DNA from: Agapetus fuscipes
Taxonomy: Eukaryota > Arthropoda > Insecta > Trichoptera > Glossosomatidae
Assembly: GCA_951799405.1 (NCBI GenBank)
Contig: OX637343.1
Coordinates: forward strand, 3,224,001 to 3,288,000
DNA length: 64,000 bases
Reading direction: 5' to 3'
In this document: in pieces, positions 25,170 through 35,916 of the stretch
Layout: each line of letters begins with the position of its first letter
How positions within the stretch are numbered: the first letter of the stretch is position 1
Made by a program: the position numbers and the translations under genes
The notes under the pieces: generated by a model
Told to the model about the DNA's origin: nothing
The model's input: the letters and a program-made list of their open reading frames with translations, nothing else
The model's database searches: none

Positions 25170-26019
25170 GGGTGCGCTCCACGCATATTCAAGATTTTTT
25201 TTTTAAAGTATGTTTTCATTTATTTTTTTAGAGCATCATTAAGACATAAATTAATATTTCAAAAAATTACATAAGATTAATCAACATTTAAACTATATAT
25301 CATATTTTTTTCAAAAGTCAAATAAATTATTTACGTATATAAATCAAAGCTTAATCTGGACTTGTTTTTGCTAGTTGCGGAAAGAGCTTTGCTAAAAAGC
25401 ATATCCTCCAAAAACAAAAAAAAAATCTTAATTTTTTCTATGATAGAATAATTTTAAAAGAGTTTGTTGAAGGCATGATCAGATTACTTTTTTGAAATTT
25501 GATATTGTTTTCATTATTTTACCTTTTGAATATTGCAAAATTTCTTTTTTTTTTGTATTTTTCGTACACGTTTTTTTCCAACATTCAATGTTTAAAAAAA
25601 AAATGAAAAAAATCCCATGTAGACAAAGTCTTTTTTAAACCTATAACAACAAAACAAATAGTCAAAATATTTTTATTCATGGATTTTTTCTTTATTTCGC
25701 AAACCTTTAAAATTCTGTTCAAAATGAATCAGTCTCCCTTTGTTCTTCAAGGGGCTCGGACGTGGGATCTGTGCCGCTTGCTTGTCCAACCTCTCTACCG
25801 CACGGTACTTCTCCCTCACACACGCAGAGCATATGGGTTAAAGACAACGTGTATTACAAAAACTATCTCCTCGTCTGCTGCGATACGAGCGTAAAAAAAT
25901 ACGAATAAATATTGAAAATAACACATTAAAACTTTGAAGTCGGAAAGTTTTCTTTCTTTTATTAGTATTGTTTGTAAACACAAAGCAATTGTATGTGGTC
26001 AAATAGGTTCAAAACGCAC
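25170..26019. other. Left part of the TTAA element, non-coding
   Basis: Long A and T runs, then a slightly GC-richer 25740-25880 (GGGGCTCGGACGTGGGATC). No transposase-like frame. Confidence 0.5.
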
Positions 26020-26275
26020 ATCTAAATCTAAGTTGCAAATATATGTATCATTTCAGATTCATATTAAATGCATTCCCACAAGCAGACACGCATAATTTTA
26101 CACTCACACATGCCGCATATGGACCTATAATAATCTATAATCTACCTACAGTATAAAAAAACCCAATCTCAAATGAACATAAGCCCTGCAATTCTTGCCG
26201 ACCTTCCCTGAAACAGGGGTGACATATTGGCAAAGTAAACCATTTTTTACAGTATGGGTGGTCAGCCTCATACCA
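26020..26275 (-). repeat. Repeat A in the TTAA composite
   Basis: CTAAATCTAAGTTGC to GTCAGCCTCATACCA, with a small inserted tail-like piece at 26130. Confidence 0.8.
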
Positions 26276-26352
26276 AATAATAATAATAATATAAGGATGA
26301 TTTATTGGTGAGCGCTGTTTTTGTGTGTTAATTTTATTTATTGGTAAAATTG

Positions 26353-26515
26353 ACCGGTCCGTAGTTCAAATGGTAACGCTTCGGACTCGTAACTCGAAGG
26401 TTGTGGGCTCAAATCCCGGCGAAGCACAAAAAATATACCATTTATATTTTCAAATTTGCTTTCGCTGGTTGAAAAAATTCATAAACCTTTACCAAAGACC
26501 GGTCATCAAAAGGTC
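26353..26515 (+). repeat. SINE B 5' part, split by the CsRn1-like element
   Basis: Head and first part up to AAAAGGTC; continues at 31006 with GGTCCATCC. A 3'-end fragment of another SINE B lies reversed at 26275-26330. Confidence 0.88.
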
Positions 26516-26680
26516 TGTAAAGGTCTTTGAGTGTTGGGTGTTATTAAATAAAACTCTTGCATGCCCTTTTCTTACACGCAAATTTTTATTGTTTTTTCAA
26601 AAGCTATTGTTTTTGGGAACAAAAGAAGCAGCATTCTAAAATTCAAAATTAACAGCCCTGTTAGGTACAAAATCACTACA
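26516..26680 (-). repeat. 3' LTR of the CsRn1-like element
   Basis: 165 bp, TGTAAAGGTC...ATCACTACA on the + strand, matching the LTR at 30841-31005 throughout as read. Contains TTAAATAAAACT, usable as a promoter or poly(A) box. Confidence 0.92.
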
Positions 26681-26696
26681 GAGGTCCCCTCCAGCA
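26681..26696 (-). other. Polypurine tract of the CsRn1-like element
   Basis: Minus strand GGAGGGGACCTC directly before the 3' LTR, the expected position for plus-strand priming. Confidence 0.65.
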
Positions 26697-26756
26697 TTTG
26701 CCAAGGGCAGATGCGATGAAAGTGGTGATCGGTGAATCTTGACTTCTCTTAGGTTT

Positions 26757-29700
26757 TTAGTAGAATCTGTCTGGAAAGTGTACTTTTCGGCCCGATCTTG
26801 TTGTAGTGGTTGTAGTAGCAGGAGTCCCAGGAGTTGCAGGAGTAGCAGTTGTTGGTGTGTTTTCTCTAGCTACTACTGGTACTGGTTTTGGGTCTGCGTT
26901 TGTAGTTTCTGTTGTATCTTCAGGCATGTAAGCTGGTTTCAAACGATCTATGGTGATGTTTTTAGCTTGACCTTTTATCATTATTGAAAAGTATTTTTCA
27001 CTCTTTTTGGCAACAGAGAAAGGTCCCTCGTACGGTGCTTGTAGTGGAGTACGAGAAGCGTCAGTTCGCACAAACACATGTGTACAATCTTTCAGTGCTT
27101 TGTGTACAAAGGTCCGTCTTTTCCCATGATTGCCTGTTGGTGTTGGTCTTATATCTTGTAATGACTGCTGTAGTTCTCTTGCGAATGAACCTGGTTCTGC
27201 TGGTGTTGTATCTTGGAAGAAGTCACCTGGCAGTCGTAGGGTAGTTCCATACGTCAGTTCTGCTGGAGAGTGTCCAATGTCCTCGCGAATAGCATTCCGC
27301 AAGCCAAGGAGAATCATCGGGAGATGTTCGGTCCATTTCACTGTTGTGTGAGCTTTGATAGCAGCCTTGAGGGTACGATGCCATCTTTCAATTAAGCCGT
27401 TAGACTGAGGGTGATAGGCTGTTGTCCTGTTGTGTTTGATTCCTAGTGTTTTTGTGATTTCGAAAAATAGCTGGGATTCAAACTGTCGTCCTTGATCAGT
27501 GACAATAGTTGCAGGAACGCCGAATCTTGCTATCCAGTTTGTGATCAGAGCGGCAGCCACTGTTTTGGCTGTGATGTCACTTATTGGTATAGCTTCTGGC
27601 CATCTTGTATATCGATCGATGATGGTCAGACAGTAGGTTTGTCCTTGAGATGGTGGGAGTGGTCCTACCAAGTCTATGTGTATCCACTGGAATCTTTCGT
27701 CTGGTGTAGGAAATTCTTGCAGTGGACTTGTTGTGTGCCTGGATGTTTTAGTCCTTTGGCAACTGATACATGTCTTTACCAACTTTTTTATGTCACTTTG
27801 CATGTTGGGCCAAACGTACCTTGTTCTTATTGATTTGTACGTAGGCTTTGGTCCAGTATGACTGATATCATGGTATTGCTGTATAATATTTTTTCTCATA
27901 CTTCTGGGAACAAATGGTCTTATAGTTCCTGTTGATGTGTCACACCAAATCATTTTATTGCCTCCGGGAATTAATAGTTGTTTCATCTGGAGTGAAGAAT
28001 TTTCAGTGAAAAATGTTTCTAGTTCTGAATCTTGTTTTTGTTCTTCTGCCATTTGCTCGAAGTCGGTTTGCGGTGGAATTGCAATAGTTTCCACTCTTGA
28101 AAGTGCATCTGCAACAACATTTTCCTCACCTGGCACATATCTTATGTCCGTGGTGAATTGGGACACATAATCCAATTGTCGCTCTTGTCGTGGAGATGCG
28201 TTTTGTTTGTTTTTGTTAAATGCATAAGTTATGGGCTTATGATCCGTTTTAATATGGAAGCTTCTACCTTCCAACATTCTGCGGAAATATTTTACAGCTT
28301 CATATAGTGCTGTCAGCTCTCTGTCATATGTGCTGTATTTCAATTGAGCTGCTGAAAATTTCTTGGAGTAGAATGCCAGCGGAGACCATTGGTTGTGGGT
28401 CCATTGTTGCAAGACGGCTCCCATTGCAGTGTTGGATGCGTCCACCATGATAGAGATTTCTGCGTTTTCATCAGAGTGTATTAGCAATGTTGCGTTTGCC
28501 AGATCAGTTTTTGTTTGTTGAAAAGCGTGAATCATTTCTTCTGTCCATGTGATCGGTTTCTTGTCCCCTTTTTTCACTTTCGCGATGGAGTCGTAGAGTA
28601 TTTGCTGTTTTTCAATTGCCTTGGGGATGAATTTTCTATAGAAATTTATCATTCCTAAGAATCTTCTCAAGTCTTTTGCAGTTGTGGGCAACGCGTAATC
28701 ACAAATTGCCTTCACTTTCTCTTCAGCGGGCTTTATCCCTTGTTTGTTGATGAGTTGGCCTAAGAATTTTACTTCCTGAGCACCGAAGACACATTTGTCA
28801 GGATTGATCACAAGTCCATATTCGGTGAGTCTTGTGAACAGTTGTCTGAGATGATCTTTATGTTGCGTTGCATCTCTTGATGCTATGAGGATGTCGTCTA
28901 TGTAGACAAAACAGAATTCCAAGTCTTGCAGAACTTTGTGCATGAACCGTTGAAAACTCTGTGCAGCGTTGCACAATCCAAATTGCATCGCTTTAAATTC
29001 AAATAACCCGAACGGTGTGATTATTGCGGTTTTTTCCACATCATCATCTTCAATTGGAATTTGGTGGTACGCTCGAGTAAGATCAATAGTGCTGAAGATG
29101 CTCATTTTGTTCAATTTGTGTGAGAAGTCCTGTAAACTCGGGATCGGGTATCGATCCGGTATCGTTTGAGCATTCAACTGTCTATAGTCGCCGCATGGTC
29201 GCCAACCTCCATTGGGCTTACTGACCATATGCAGTGGGCTCGACCAGCTGCTCTTTGATGGTTGGCAGATACCTTGCTCACACATTTTTCTAAACTCCTC
29301 CTTAGCAGCTTCCAACTGTTTTGGTGCTAGTCGACGAGCTTTCGCAAAAACAGGGCGTCCAGTTGTTTGGATGGCGTGCTTGACACTATGTCGTGTAGAT
29401 GCATGATGGATTTGAGGTCTCGTGATGCTTGGGAACTGTTGAAGTATCATGTTATAATCGTCTTTGTTATTCACGTCAATAGTTGACAGGCCATCTGATG
29501 GGCCTAGCAACCGGTTAGCGATGGCTATGAGCCCTGTGGTACCATCGACGAGTTGTTTCTTCTTGAGGTCCACGAGAAGATTGTGGTGGCTTAAAAAATC
29601 CGCACCTATAATCGGTTGAGTGACGTCTGCAATGATGAACGTCCATGAAAAGAGACGGCGCAAGCCTACATCAATGGAGATGGTGTGCGTGCCATACGTC

Positions 29701-29927
29701 TGAATTCTTGTACCATTTGCAGCATACAGTGTTGGTGATGCTAGCTTATGAGGTGTATTTACTGTTTTTGGGATCGCTGATATGTCAGACCCAGTATCGA
29801 TCAAAAACCTTTTGTTGGACCGCTGGTCTCTGATGACAAGTCTGCAGCAATTTTTCTTTAGCTCCTCACTCGCTGCTACTGTGGGGGGCTTGTGAAGTTT
29901 CCCGGAAACTTGCAGGGTTCGGTGCAC
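26757..29927 (-). CDS. Pol polyprotein (PR-RT-RNase H-IN) of the CsRn1-like element
   Basis: 1056 residues without a stop. Order: aspartic protease with DTGS at 44-47; reverse transcriptase about 180-420 with YIDD at 342-345 and [14 protein letters not shown]; RNase H with [15 protein letters not shown] and [11 protein letters not shown]; integrase with an HHCC zinc region ([16 protein letters not shown]), DDE residues in [19 protein letters not shown] and NGLIERWHR; and a C-terminal GPF module (APYEGPFSV). This PR-RT-RH-IN order defines Ty3/gypsy. Every catalytic motif is present. The + strand ORFs opposite are antisense shadows. Confidence 0.95.
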   Translation of the reverse strand: MHRTLQVSGKLHKPPTVAASEELKKNCCRLVIRDQRSNKRFLIDTGSDISAIPKTVNTPHKLASPTLYAANGTRIQTYGTHTISIDVGLRRLFSWTFIIADVTQPIIGADFLSHHNLLVDLKKKQLVDGTTGLIAIANRLLGPSDGLSTIDVNNKDDYNMILQQFPSITRPQIHHASTRHSVKHAIQTTGRPVFAKARRLAPKQLEAAKEEFRKMCEQGICQPSKSSWSSPLHMVSKPNGGWRPCGDYRQLNAQTIPDRYPIPSLQDFSHKLNKMSIFSTIDLTRAYHQIPIEDDDVEKTAIITPFGLFEFKAMQFGLCNAAQSFQRFMHKVLQDLEFCFVYIDDILIASRDATQHKDHLRQLFTRLTEYGLVINPDKCVFGAQEVKFLGQLINKQGIKPAEEKVKAICDYALPTTAKDLRRFLGMINFYRKFIPKAIEKQQILYDSIAKVKKGDKKPITWTEEMIHAFQQTKTDLANATLLIHSDENAEISIMVDASNTAMGAVLQQWTHNQWSPLAFYSKKFSAAQLKYSTYDRELTALYEAVKYFRRMLEGRSFHIKTDHKPITYAFNKNKQNASPRQERQLDYVSQFTTDIRYVPGEENVVADALSRVETIAIPPQTDFEQMAEEQKQDSELETFFTENSSLQMKQLLIPGGNKMIWCDTSTGTIRPFVPRSMRKNIIQQYHDISHTGPKPTYKSIRTRYVWPNMQSDIKKLVKTCISCQRTKTSRHTTSPLQEFPTPDERFQWIHIDLVGPLPPSQGQTYCLTIIDRYTRWPEAIPISDITAKTVAAALITNWIARFGVPATIVTDQGRQFESQLFFEITKTLGIKHNRTTAYHPQSNGLIERWHRTLKAAIKAHTTVKWTEHLPMILLGLRNAIREDIGHSPAELTYGTTLRLPGDFFQDTTPAEPGSFARELQQSLQDIRPTPTGNHGKRRTFVHKALKDCTHVFVRTDASRTPLQAPYEGPFSVAKKSEKYFSIMIKGQAKNITIDRLKPAYMPEDTTETTNADPKPVPVVARENTPTTATPATPGTPATTTTTTRSGRKVHFPDRFY

Positions 29928-30712
29928 TTGTACGCTTTGTTTCCGTACTTATTATGGAAGTAACAGTAACCTGTCTGCTGGTTCTGTTTCCCGTTCTGAT
30001 TATTTTTCAGGTCACGGTTGTGATTTCGGTTACGGCTCTGGCTGCGGTTTCGGTTGCACTGCTCAAGGCGCTCTAACCTTTTATTGATTGCTTCCAGTTG
30101 TTTAATTATATACTGCATGTTGGATTCTTCAGTCTTGGGTGACGTAGAAGATGCAGTGAGAGCGGAGGACTGGGAGGTCGCAGCAACAGTATGCTCGCTG
30201 TTCTGGTATACCTCCATGATCCGGTCTGCCGTTGCTGCCTGCTCTGACAGCGGTTGGTTATTTGACCCAGATAAGATAACTTGGACGGATTGTGTTAATC
30301 GATGTAACCACAGTCTTTTCACGATTGTGCTATCTGCTGAGTTTGTTCCCGCCAGCTGTTTCATTTTGAGCAGCATGTGTGATGGTTTTGTGTCTCCCAG
30401 GTGTATGTCATTGAGCAACCTTGTTATTCTAGTCTCTTCAGACTCGTGGAAAGCGTTTAGAAGTGCTTTTTTCAGAGCTTCGTATTTTTCTGTTGCTGGG
30501 GGCGCCGTCACAATATCAGCTACCATTGTGAGCGTTGCATCATCCAGACTCATTACCAAGTGGTCAAATTTTGTTATGTCCACAGTGATGTTGGCCTGGC
30601 GGAATTGTGTTTCCGCTCGGAGAATCCACAAAGCGGCATTCTCCTTCCAGAAAGGAGCTAGCTTGACGCTAACCGCCGCAACGCATGTGGTTGGATTTTC
30701 GCCGGTCGCCAT
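29876..30712 (-). CDS. Gag of the CsRn1-like element
   Basis: 278 residues, forms the capsid and binds the element RNA. The ATG follows an A-rich leader. The N-terminal two thirds look like a gypsy capsid ([40 protein letters not shown]). A basic Q/N/R-rich linker leads to a C-X2-H-X9-C-X3-C finger at residues 250-267 ([18 protein letters not shown]), not the usual CCHC knuckle. The end overlaps pol by 52 nt, with pol in the -1 frame, so Pol would need a -1 frameshift or reinitiation. Confidence 0.9.
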   Translation of the reverse strand: MATGENPTTCVAAVSVKLAPFWKENAALWILRAETQFRQANITVDITKFDHLVMSLDDATLTMVADIVTAPPATEKYEALKKALLNAFHESEETRITRLLNDIHLGDTKPSHMLLKMKQLAGTNSADSTIVKRLWLHRLTQSVQVILSGSNNQPLSEQAATADRIMEVYQNSEHTVAATSQSSALTASSTSPKTEESNMQYIIKQLEAINKRLERLEQCNRNRSQSRNRNHNRDLKNNQNGKQNQQTGYCYFHNKYGNKAYKCTEPCKFPGNFTSPPQ

Positions 30713-30821
30713 TTTTTTTTTTTTTTAACAAAATGGTTTTCAAACACTATTTTTGGTGAAAACTTGTTGACACTTGGTTGGAACACAATTTAATTGGAAT
30801 AACACCCTTTTTAACTGTTTA

Positions 30822-30839
30822 TTCAAGTCGGGGTCACCA
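30822..30839 (-). other. Primer binding site, tRNA-Trp type
   Basis: Minus strand TGGTGACCCCGAC followed by TTGAA, one base from the LTR. The first 13 bases complement the recalled 3' end of insect tRNA-Trp (GTCGGGGTCACCA). tRNA-Trp priming is the usage recalled for CsRn1 elements. Confidence 0.75.
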
Positions 30840-30840
30840 A

Positions 30841-31005
30841 TGTAAAGGTCTTTGAGTGTTGGGTGTTATTAAATAAAACTCTTGCATGCCCTTTTCTTAC
30901 ACGCAAATTTTTATTGTTTTTTCAAAAGCTATTGTTTTTGGGAACAAAAGAAGCAGCATTCTAAAATTCAAAATTAACAGCCCTGTTAGGTACAAAATCA
31001 CTACA
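30841..31005 (-). repeat. 5' LTR of the CsRn1-like element
   Basis: Second 165-bp LTR. On the minus strand it is followed after one base by the primer binding site and then by gag. Confidence 0.92.
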
Positions 31006-31140
31006 GGTCCATCCAACCTTACAACAACTGGGTCTTGCTTAAGAATTGGCGATTTCTATAGCGACGACCAAGCTCGCAGAGGGCTCTTGAGGTGTGATTC
31101 ACACAAAAACAGCGCTCACCAAATAAATCAGCCTATTTTT
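31006..31140 (+). repeat. SINE B 3' part, split by the CsRn1-like element
   Basis: GGTCCATCCAACCTTACAAC to GCGCTCACCAAATAAATCA, completing the copy begun at 26353. Confidence 0.88.
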
Positions 31141-31235
31141 TTTTAAGCCTACAGCTCCACAGTAATAGGGGCTTTCTTGAGAATAGGTGCATTCCATAGC
31201 GACGGTAAAGTTCGGCTCTTGAGGAGTGTTTCGCA

Positions 31236-31497
31236 TCACCTTAGAATAAACACAACTAAGCTGCACATATGGTGTAACTTCTTGCCTGCGTTAACCTCGA
31301 AAGGGTCGCATGTGGCGATTCGGGACCTATTTATTTTTACAGGTAAGGAGGCCGGCCTCACACCAACCAGTTTCAGTTGAAGTAGGGGTTTTCCAACCTC
31401 CGGCTGGTGCTCATTTCTTGTGAAGGCTGAGTAAATCTTGCGATCGAACCCTTGCTCTCGGCATGGAATGCAAGCATTTTACCAATTGAGTGATTCC
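31236..31497 (-). repeat. SINE C, head truncated
   Basis: AACTAAGCTGCACATATGG through TCGCATGTGGCGATTCGG to CAATTGAGTGA. Confidence 0.8.
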
Positions 31498-31735
31498 TTG
31501 ACTTATAGGTTGGTATGAGGCTGACCACCCATACTGTGAAAAATGGTTCACTTTGCCAATGTGTCAGGGAAGGTCGACAAAAGTTGTGGGGCTTATGTTC
31601 ATTTGAGGTTTGGATTTTATTTGTAAGTACACATTCAACATTTGTAAGCGCGAACTACACGTGTTGGTTTGTGGGCATACATCTGAGAGCTTTAAATGAT
31701 TATATATCTTTGCAACTTAGATTATAGATTATAGA
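31498..31735 (+). repeat. Repeat A in the TTAA composite
   Basis: CTTGACTTATAGGTTGGTATG to ACTTAGATTATAGATTATAG, with the CCCCTGTTTCAGG word partly deleted. Confidence 0.83.
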
Positions 31736-31739
31736 GCTA

Positions 31740-31975
31740 TCGACCTTTTTACGAGCTTGGTCGTCGTCGCTACAAAGTGCCAATTCTCAAGCAAGACCCA
31801 GTTGCTGTAAGGCGGGATGGAGCTTTTGTTACCGGTCATGAGTAAAGGTTTATAAATTTTTCAACCCAGCGAAGAGCAAATATGAAAATATAAATGGCAT
31901 ACTTGTTGTGCTCCGCCGGGATTCGAACCCACAAATTCCATTCCAGTCCGAAATGTCACCACTGAACTACGGACC
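31740..31975 (-). repeat. SINE B, 3' truncated
   Basis: ACCGGTCCGTAG head on the minus strand to GACGACGACCAAGCTCG; adjoins a repeat A end at 31739. Confidence 0.8.
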
Positions 31976-32221
31976 GGTCATCACCAGAATAATTTCTATT
32001 ATAAGGATTATGAAAAAAAAGACAATTTTTTGTGCAAAATATTTTACTATACTTTATTATAATATTTATCTATTTGGTCGTCATTGTAATATTATGTCTT
32101 TCAATGGAAATAGGATAATATGTTAAACAATGGTTCTTTGTTCAAATTTTACGTACCCCCATAAAAAGGATTCTCGATTTTTGAAAGACATTTTTCTATG
32201 ACTTATGCTTACCAAGTGATC

Positions 32222-32465
32222 TTATCTAAGCTGCAAGGATATGTTACATTGGGGATTCACATTATATGCATTCTCACAAGCAGACACGTACAAGTTCGCG
32301 CTTAAACATGCCGCATGTGTACCTACAATATAAAAACCCGTATTTCAAATGAACATAAGCCCTGTAACTCTTGTCGTCCTTCCCTGAAACAGGGGTGACA
32401 TTGGCAAAGTGAACAATTTTTACAGCATGGGTGGTCAGCCGCATACCAACCTATAAGTTAAGGAA
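32222..32465 (-). repeat. Repeat A in the TTAA composite
   Basis: TATCTAAGCTGCAAGGATATG to CTATAAGTTAAGGAA. Confidence 0.83.
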
Positions 32466-32511
32466 TATACACGACAAATTACATTTTTTAAATCAATTGT
32501 TAAAATTTGGC

Positions 32512-32604
32512 CAAACGCTATATTTTTTGTGCTCCGCTGGCATTCGAACCCGCAACCTTTCATTCAGAGTCCGAAGTGTTATCATTGGACTACGGACCGG
32601 TTTG
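32512..32604 (-). repeat. SINE B head fragment
   Basis: Minus strand ACCGGTCCGTAGTCCAATG through CGGGTTCGAATGCCAGC. Confidence 0.75.
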
Positions 32605-32627
32605 TTTTAAATAATATAAATTATATT

Positions 32628-32670
32628 CCTTTGCACTCCGTGGGGATTCGAACCCACGACCCTTCATGTC
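32628..32670 (-). repeat. tRNA-like B-box fragment
   Basis: TGGGGATTCGAACCCACGACC reads as a tRNA T-arm on the minus strand; no full tRNA can be folded, so SINE debris. A similar head-like piece lies at 63538-63612 (minus). Confidence 0.45.
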
Positions 32671-32963
32671 AATTTATTTATTTTTAGATTGCCGCCTTTG
32701 ATTCTATACGACTCATCTATAATAGACTTCAGGTAGAGTCTTTTGAATTACCAACAAAGAAATTAACAATACATTAGTCCGACAAGTTAAGCTGATTCCT
32801 AGAAAACCCTGTCTACCTTAGGACTCATTTTGTTGACATAATGACTTGTGTTTATAGTTACTTGCAGATTGTTTTTTTTTGTTTTCTGGTTTTTATTTGG
32901 TTGGCACTGTGTAACTGTATAGTCACAGATTTCATTTTTTAAAAAAGAAAAATATATTTTTTT

Positions 32964-33290
32964 CCGGTCGACAGAGTTGGTAGAGTGCTCGCATACTACC
33001 CCGTGAGCTCGGGTTTGAATCCCACCGAGGAGGGTGTCAGAAATGATTTCCTATTTCGGTGTTTATTTCAAACCCCAAAATAAAAATACCGGCAAGATTT
33101 ACTCAGCCTTCACAAGAAATGAGTACCAGCCCCCTCGGGAGCTGAGAAACCCCTACTTCAACTGAAGTGGTTGGCGTAAGGCCGGCCCCCTTACCTGTAA
33201 AAATAAATAGGTTCAACTCGCCACATGCGACCCCTTCGGGGATAACGCGGCAAGAAGTCACACTATATATGTAGCTTAGTTGCGTTTTAA
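32964..33290 (+). repeat. SINE C, full length
   Basis: TCCGGTCGACAGAGTTGG head to TAGCTTAGTTGCG; B box GGGTTTGAATCCC. Confidence 0.85.
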
Positions 33291-33391
33291 TCTAATCTTA
33301 TCTATATCAATAGGTACAAAATATTTTATTATGTATTTATCTACTTTTAATTAGTTACTCTATTCAAATGTCACTATGAAATATGTAATAT

Positions 33392-33844
33392 TGTTACGTT
33401 TTTCCTGGGTTCTTTTAATTAAAACACAAGTTTAACACAAGTTAGCCATACAGTTTATTTACACAGACTTTCTTACAATAGATTTATTTTAACAGACTTA
33501 TTCTAACAGATTTATTTTAACACACTTATTTATTTCGTACAGATTACATTTATTTTACACCTTATTGGTCGCCCTGGCAACTAGATACTCCTCTGTGTGA
33601 GTGCTTCGAAGACTCACTCGCTTCAGCCCATTGTCGCCCTTCTTATAGCGGAACCTAGGGGCCATTCCAGCCTGCCCTAGAAACTTCCACTACCACAGTT
33701 GTATAGACGATTCTGGACATATTTATTTCATGAAGAGTCCATTTCCTACCTACATACACACCTTACAATTACAATCGTCTGGGCCAGAACATTCTCTCAA
33801 AACACACGTACACCAATAAACATCTACCAGTGTATTTCGTTACA
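33392..33844 (-). repeat. 3' LTR of the DEK element
   Basis: 453 bp; matches 35917-36369 along its full length as read. Confidence 0.92.
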
Positions 33845-33881
33845 TTATCCCCCCCTTAGACTGTTCCGCCCCGGAACAGTC
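33845..33881 (-). other. Polypurine tract and 9-bp hairpin before the 3' LTR
   Basis: Seven Cs at 33849-33855 (minus strand AAGGGGGGGATAA) abut the LTR. Next to them GACTGTTCC-GCCCC-GGAACAGTC (33859-33881) is a perfect inverted repeat. Both lie inside the reading frame, whose stop codon is the last three bases before the LTR. Confidence 0.75.
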
Positions 33882-35545
33882 TTTTCTTTAAGAAGGTACG
33901 GGCAGTTTGACCCACAGTTGCATCCAGTGGTCAGGAAAAATGACGTTCCACGGAATTTTCCCCTTAGGGTTTTGCCCGTCATTGCTGGCTGGTGTGGGGG
34001 GGGGTGCTTTCCTCTTGGCGGCCGGCATGGGCGCCTTTCCTTGGCTGGGGGCACCGCTTTGCGTCCCCGGGCGGCCACCGCTCCTAGGCCCCGCTTGCTC
34101 GCCGGCGTCCAAGGATCAGAATCCTTGGTCGTCGGAGCCGCTCTCCTGCTCGGAAGCGAAGTTCTCACTCTCGCTCTCGTCCTCTGACTCGCTGAGTGGC
34201 TTCCTGCCGCGCCATGCTTGGGTCGTCCCTTCTGCTTGCTCTGCTTGGCTGAGCCCCTGCGGGCGGGGGCGCGGCGCCTGCGGGAGGGAGCGCCCCCCTC
34301 CCCCACTGACGGGTCAAAGTCAGAGTCCGCCTCCTGTCCGGAGCCACTCGGGTTGTACGAGCCATCTGAATCCCCTAATTCATCCCTGCTGACTTTGGGT
34401 CCCCGCACTTTGGTTTCCGGATCTGTTTCATACTCCTCGTTAGAGTAACCTCTCTTGACAATAGCAGCAGCGGACCTTCTGGGCCTGCCTCCCGTGGCCT
34501 CGCCGCAGTCAGTCACCGGCCTCTCCTTCATCAGCCCCCTGGCGTGCGAGGAGACCTGCTTTGGCAGCAGCAGGAAGCCCATTACCCTGCTGACCAGCTC
34601 CGTGGGCGCGCCCCTCTTGTCCAAGCCCAGCTTCTCGCACAGCGTCCGCAGCTGCTTGGGCTCCAGCTTCTGCACCTCCTCCAGCTTGGCCTTGTGCTCA
34701 GGCGTGTCCTTCTCAAACTCGTAGCCCTTGAACTTCTTTTTGTTGCGCTTGATGAGGTTCGTGCGGCACAATTGATTGTACCGGAACTTGAGGTCCTCCA
34801 TCTTGAACCTGGAGATGGCCACCTCCACGTCGGGGATGTGGTCGATGGGGATGCCCCGGCCCGCGGGCACGGGCACCGGCGGCTCCACGGCCTTCTTCTT
34901 CTTGGGAGCCTCCTCCACGGCCTCCTCCGCCTTCTTCTTGGGCGCGGGCTTCTTCTTCACACTGTTGGCCTTCTTGGCCTTGCCCTTCTTGTCCTTGGCG
35001 TCCTCCTCCTTGGCGTCCGTCTCCTCCTTCGCATCCTTGTCAGCCTTCACCTCGGCCGAGTCACTCTTGCCGTTTTCAGCCGACTTGACATCATCTTTGT
35101 CATCTTTGCTGTCAGCTGCGTCCTCAGCCTTGAGCTGGCCGTTGTTTTTGGCCTTCAGGTCTCCCTTCCCCAGTTTCTGAGACGACTCATCCTCAGTTGA
35201 CATATCGGCCTTTTTGTCATCCTGATTATCACTTAATTTTACACTATCAGTGTCCTCCGACATTTTTAAGGCTAGGTTTTTAGCCCTCTCCTCCTTCCAA
35301 CCAGCTAGGTCTTCCCTCAAGCTCTTGAAGTTGGCAGCCATCTTTGTTTTAAACTCTTCCACGGCTCGCTCGCGGTCCCCTCCAGACGCCATGACAAAAT
35401 ATGCCGGGTCTTCGCCTGCCTGTTCCAAGGCCTCTATGAGGCGTGCTTGTAAGGCTGCCTTTCCTCCTGAGGTCTCCAGGTCCCTCTCCAGAAGCTCATT
35501 CTTAAGCTCATAGGCTTTGAGGTCCTTGATGTTCACCTTAGCCAT
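33845..35545 (-). CDS. Gag-like leader fused to a DEK-like chromatin protein
   Basis: 566 residues. Residues 4-40 form a SAP-like helix-extended-helix (LKAYELKNELLERDLETSG, then KAALQARLIEAL) and 54-94 a helical KMAANFKSLREDLAGW stretch; I take 1-94 as the element's own gag-like start. From Met95 the protein reads like a complete DEK N-terminus: acidic and KDAKEE-rich (95-190), a K/P-rich basic tract (191-222), then PVPAGRGIPIDHIPDVEVAI, KKKFKGYEFEKDTPEHKAK and a DEK-type SAP (LEPKQLRTLCEKLGLDKRG... to GFLLLP, about 294-328). After it come GGRPRRSAAAIVKRG and acidic and basic tails. The DEK C-terminal domain is absent; the tail runs through element sequence to the LTR edge. No introns, so an mRNA was the likely source. 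Confidence 0.85.
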   Translation of the reverse strand: MAKVNIKDLKAYELKNELLERDLETSGGKAALQARLIEALEQAGEDPAYFVMASGGDRERAVEEFKTKMAANFKSLREDLAGWKEERAKNLALKMSEDTDSVKLSDNQDDKKADMSTEDESSQKLGKGDLKAKNNGQLKAEDAADSKDDKDDVKSAENGKSDSAEVKADKDAKEETDAKEEDAKDKKGKAKKANSVKKKPAPKKKAEEAVEEAPKKKKAVEPPVPVPAGRGIPIDHIPDVEVAISRFKMEDLKFRYNQLCRTNLIKRNKKKFKGYEFEKDTPEHKAKLEEVQKLEPKQLRTLCEKLGLDKRGAPTELVSRVMGFLLLPKQVSSHARGLMKERPVTDCGEATGGRPRRSAAAIVKRGYSNEEYETDPETKVRGPKVSRDELGDSDGSYNPSGSGQEADSDFDPSVGEGGAPSRRRRAPARRGSAKQSKQKGRPKHGAAGSHSASQRTRARVRTSLPSRRAAPTTKDSDPWTPASKRGLGAVAARGRKAVPPAKERRPCRPPRGKHPPPHQPAMTGKTLRGKFRGTSFFLTTGCNCGSNCPYLLKEKTVPGRNSLRGG

Positions 35546-35916
35546 TTTTTATTTTAACAAAAATTTAAATTTACTTCAAAATAATTTACTTCAAAACAAA
35601 TTATTTTACAAAAAAATATATTTTTAAATTTCAAATAATGATATTAGATAATGATTATTTACTTTGCTTCGCCAGATCGGCTAATGAGTATTTACTAACA
35701 CTATCACAATATTATTAACACGTTATTTATGTACACTTCAATCAAATTTTTAGCGGGTAACCACACGATCGTTTTTAATTCAAGTTTAACCAGTTTTATT
35801 TAAAACTTTTTTTTTTTTATTCATCAGTTTTTATTATGTTGTCCACATATATTTTTCAAAAGTCTCAAGCACAGTTTTTACTTGGTACTTGGTTTTAAAC
35901 TTCACACCGACACCAT

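Larger units (their letters stand above)
26516..31005 (-). mobile_element. Complete Ty3/gypsy retrotransposon, CsRn1-like
   Basis: 4490 bp with two 165-bp LTRs (26516-26680, 30841-31005) that I read as identical, TG...CA termini and a 4-bp GGTC duplication (26512-26515 and 31006-31009). Gag and Pol frames are both open. The primer site matches the 3' end of tRNA-Trp and the Gag finger is of the C-H-C-C kind; both are recalled as features of the CsRn1 clade. It has split a + strand SINE B (26353-26515 and 31006-31140). Identical LTRs and intact frames suggest recent, possibly still competent, copying. Confidence 0.93.

Noticed and set aside
30054..30728. 224-codon + strand frame opposite gag, and several opposite pol
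   Set aside because: Antisense shadows of an intact gypsy element on the minus strand.
34544..35200. 218-codon + strand frame opposite the DEK-like gene
   Set aside because: Leu/Gly-rich shadow produced by lysine and glutamate codons of the minus-strand gene.
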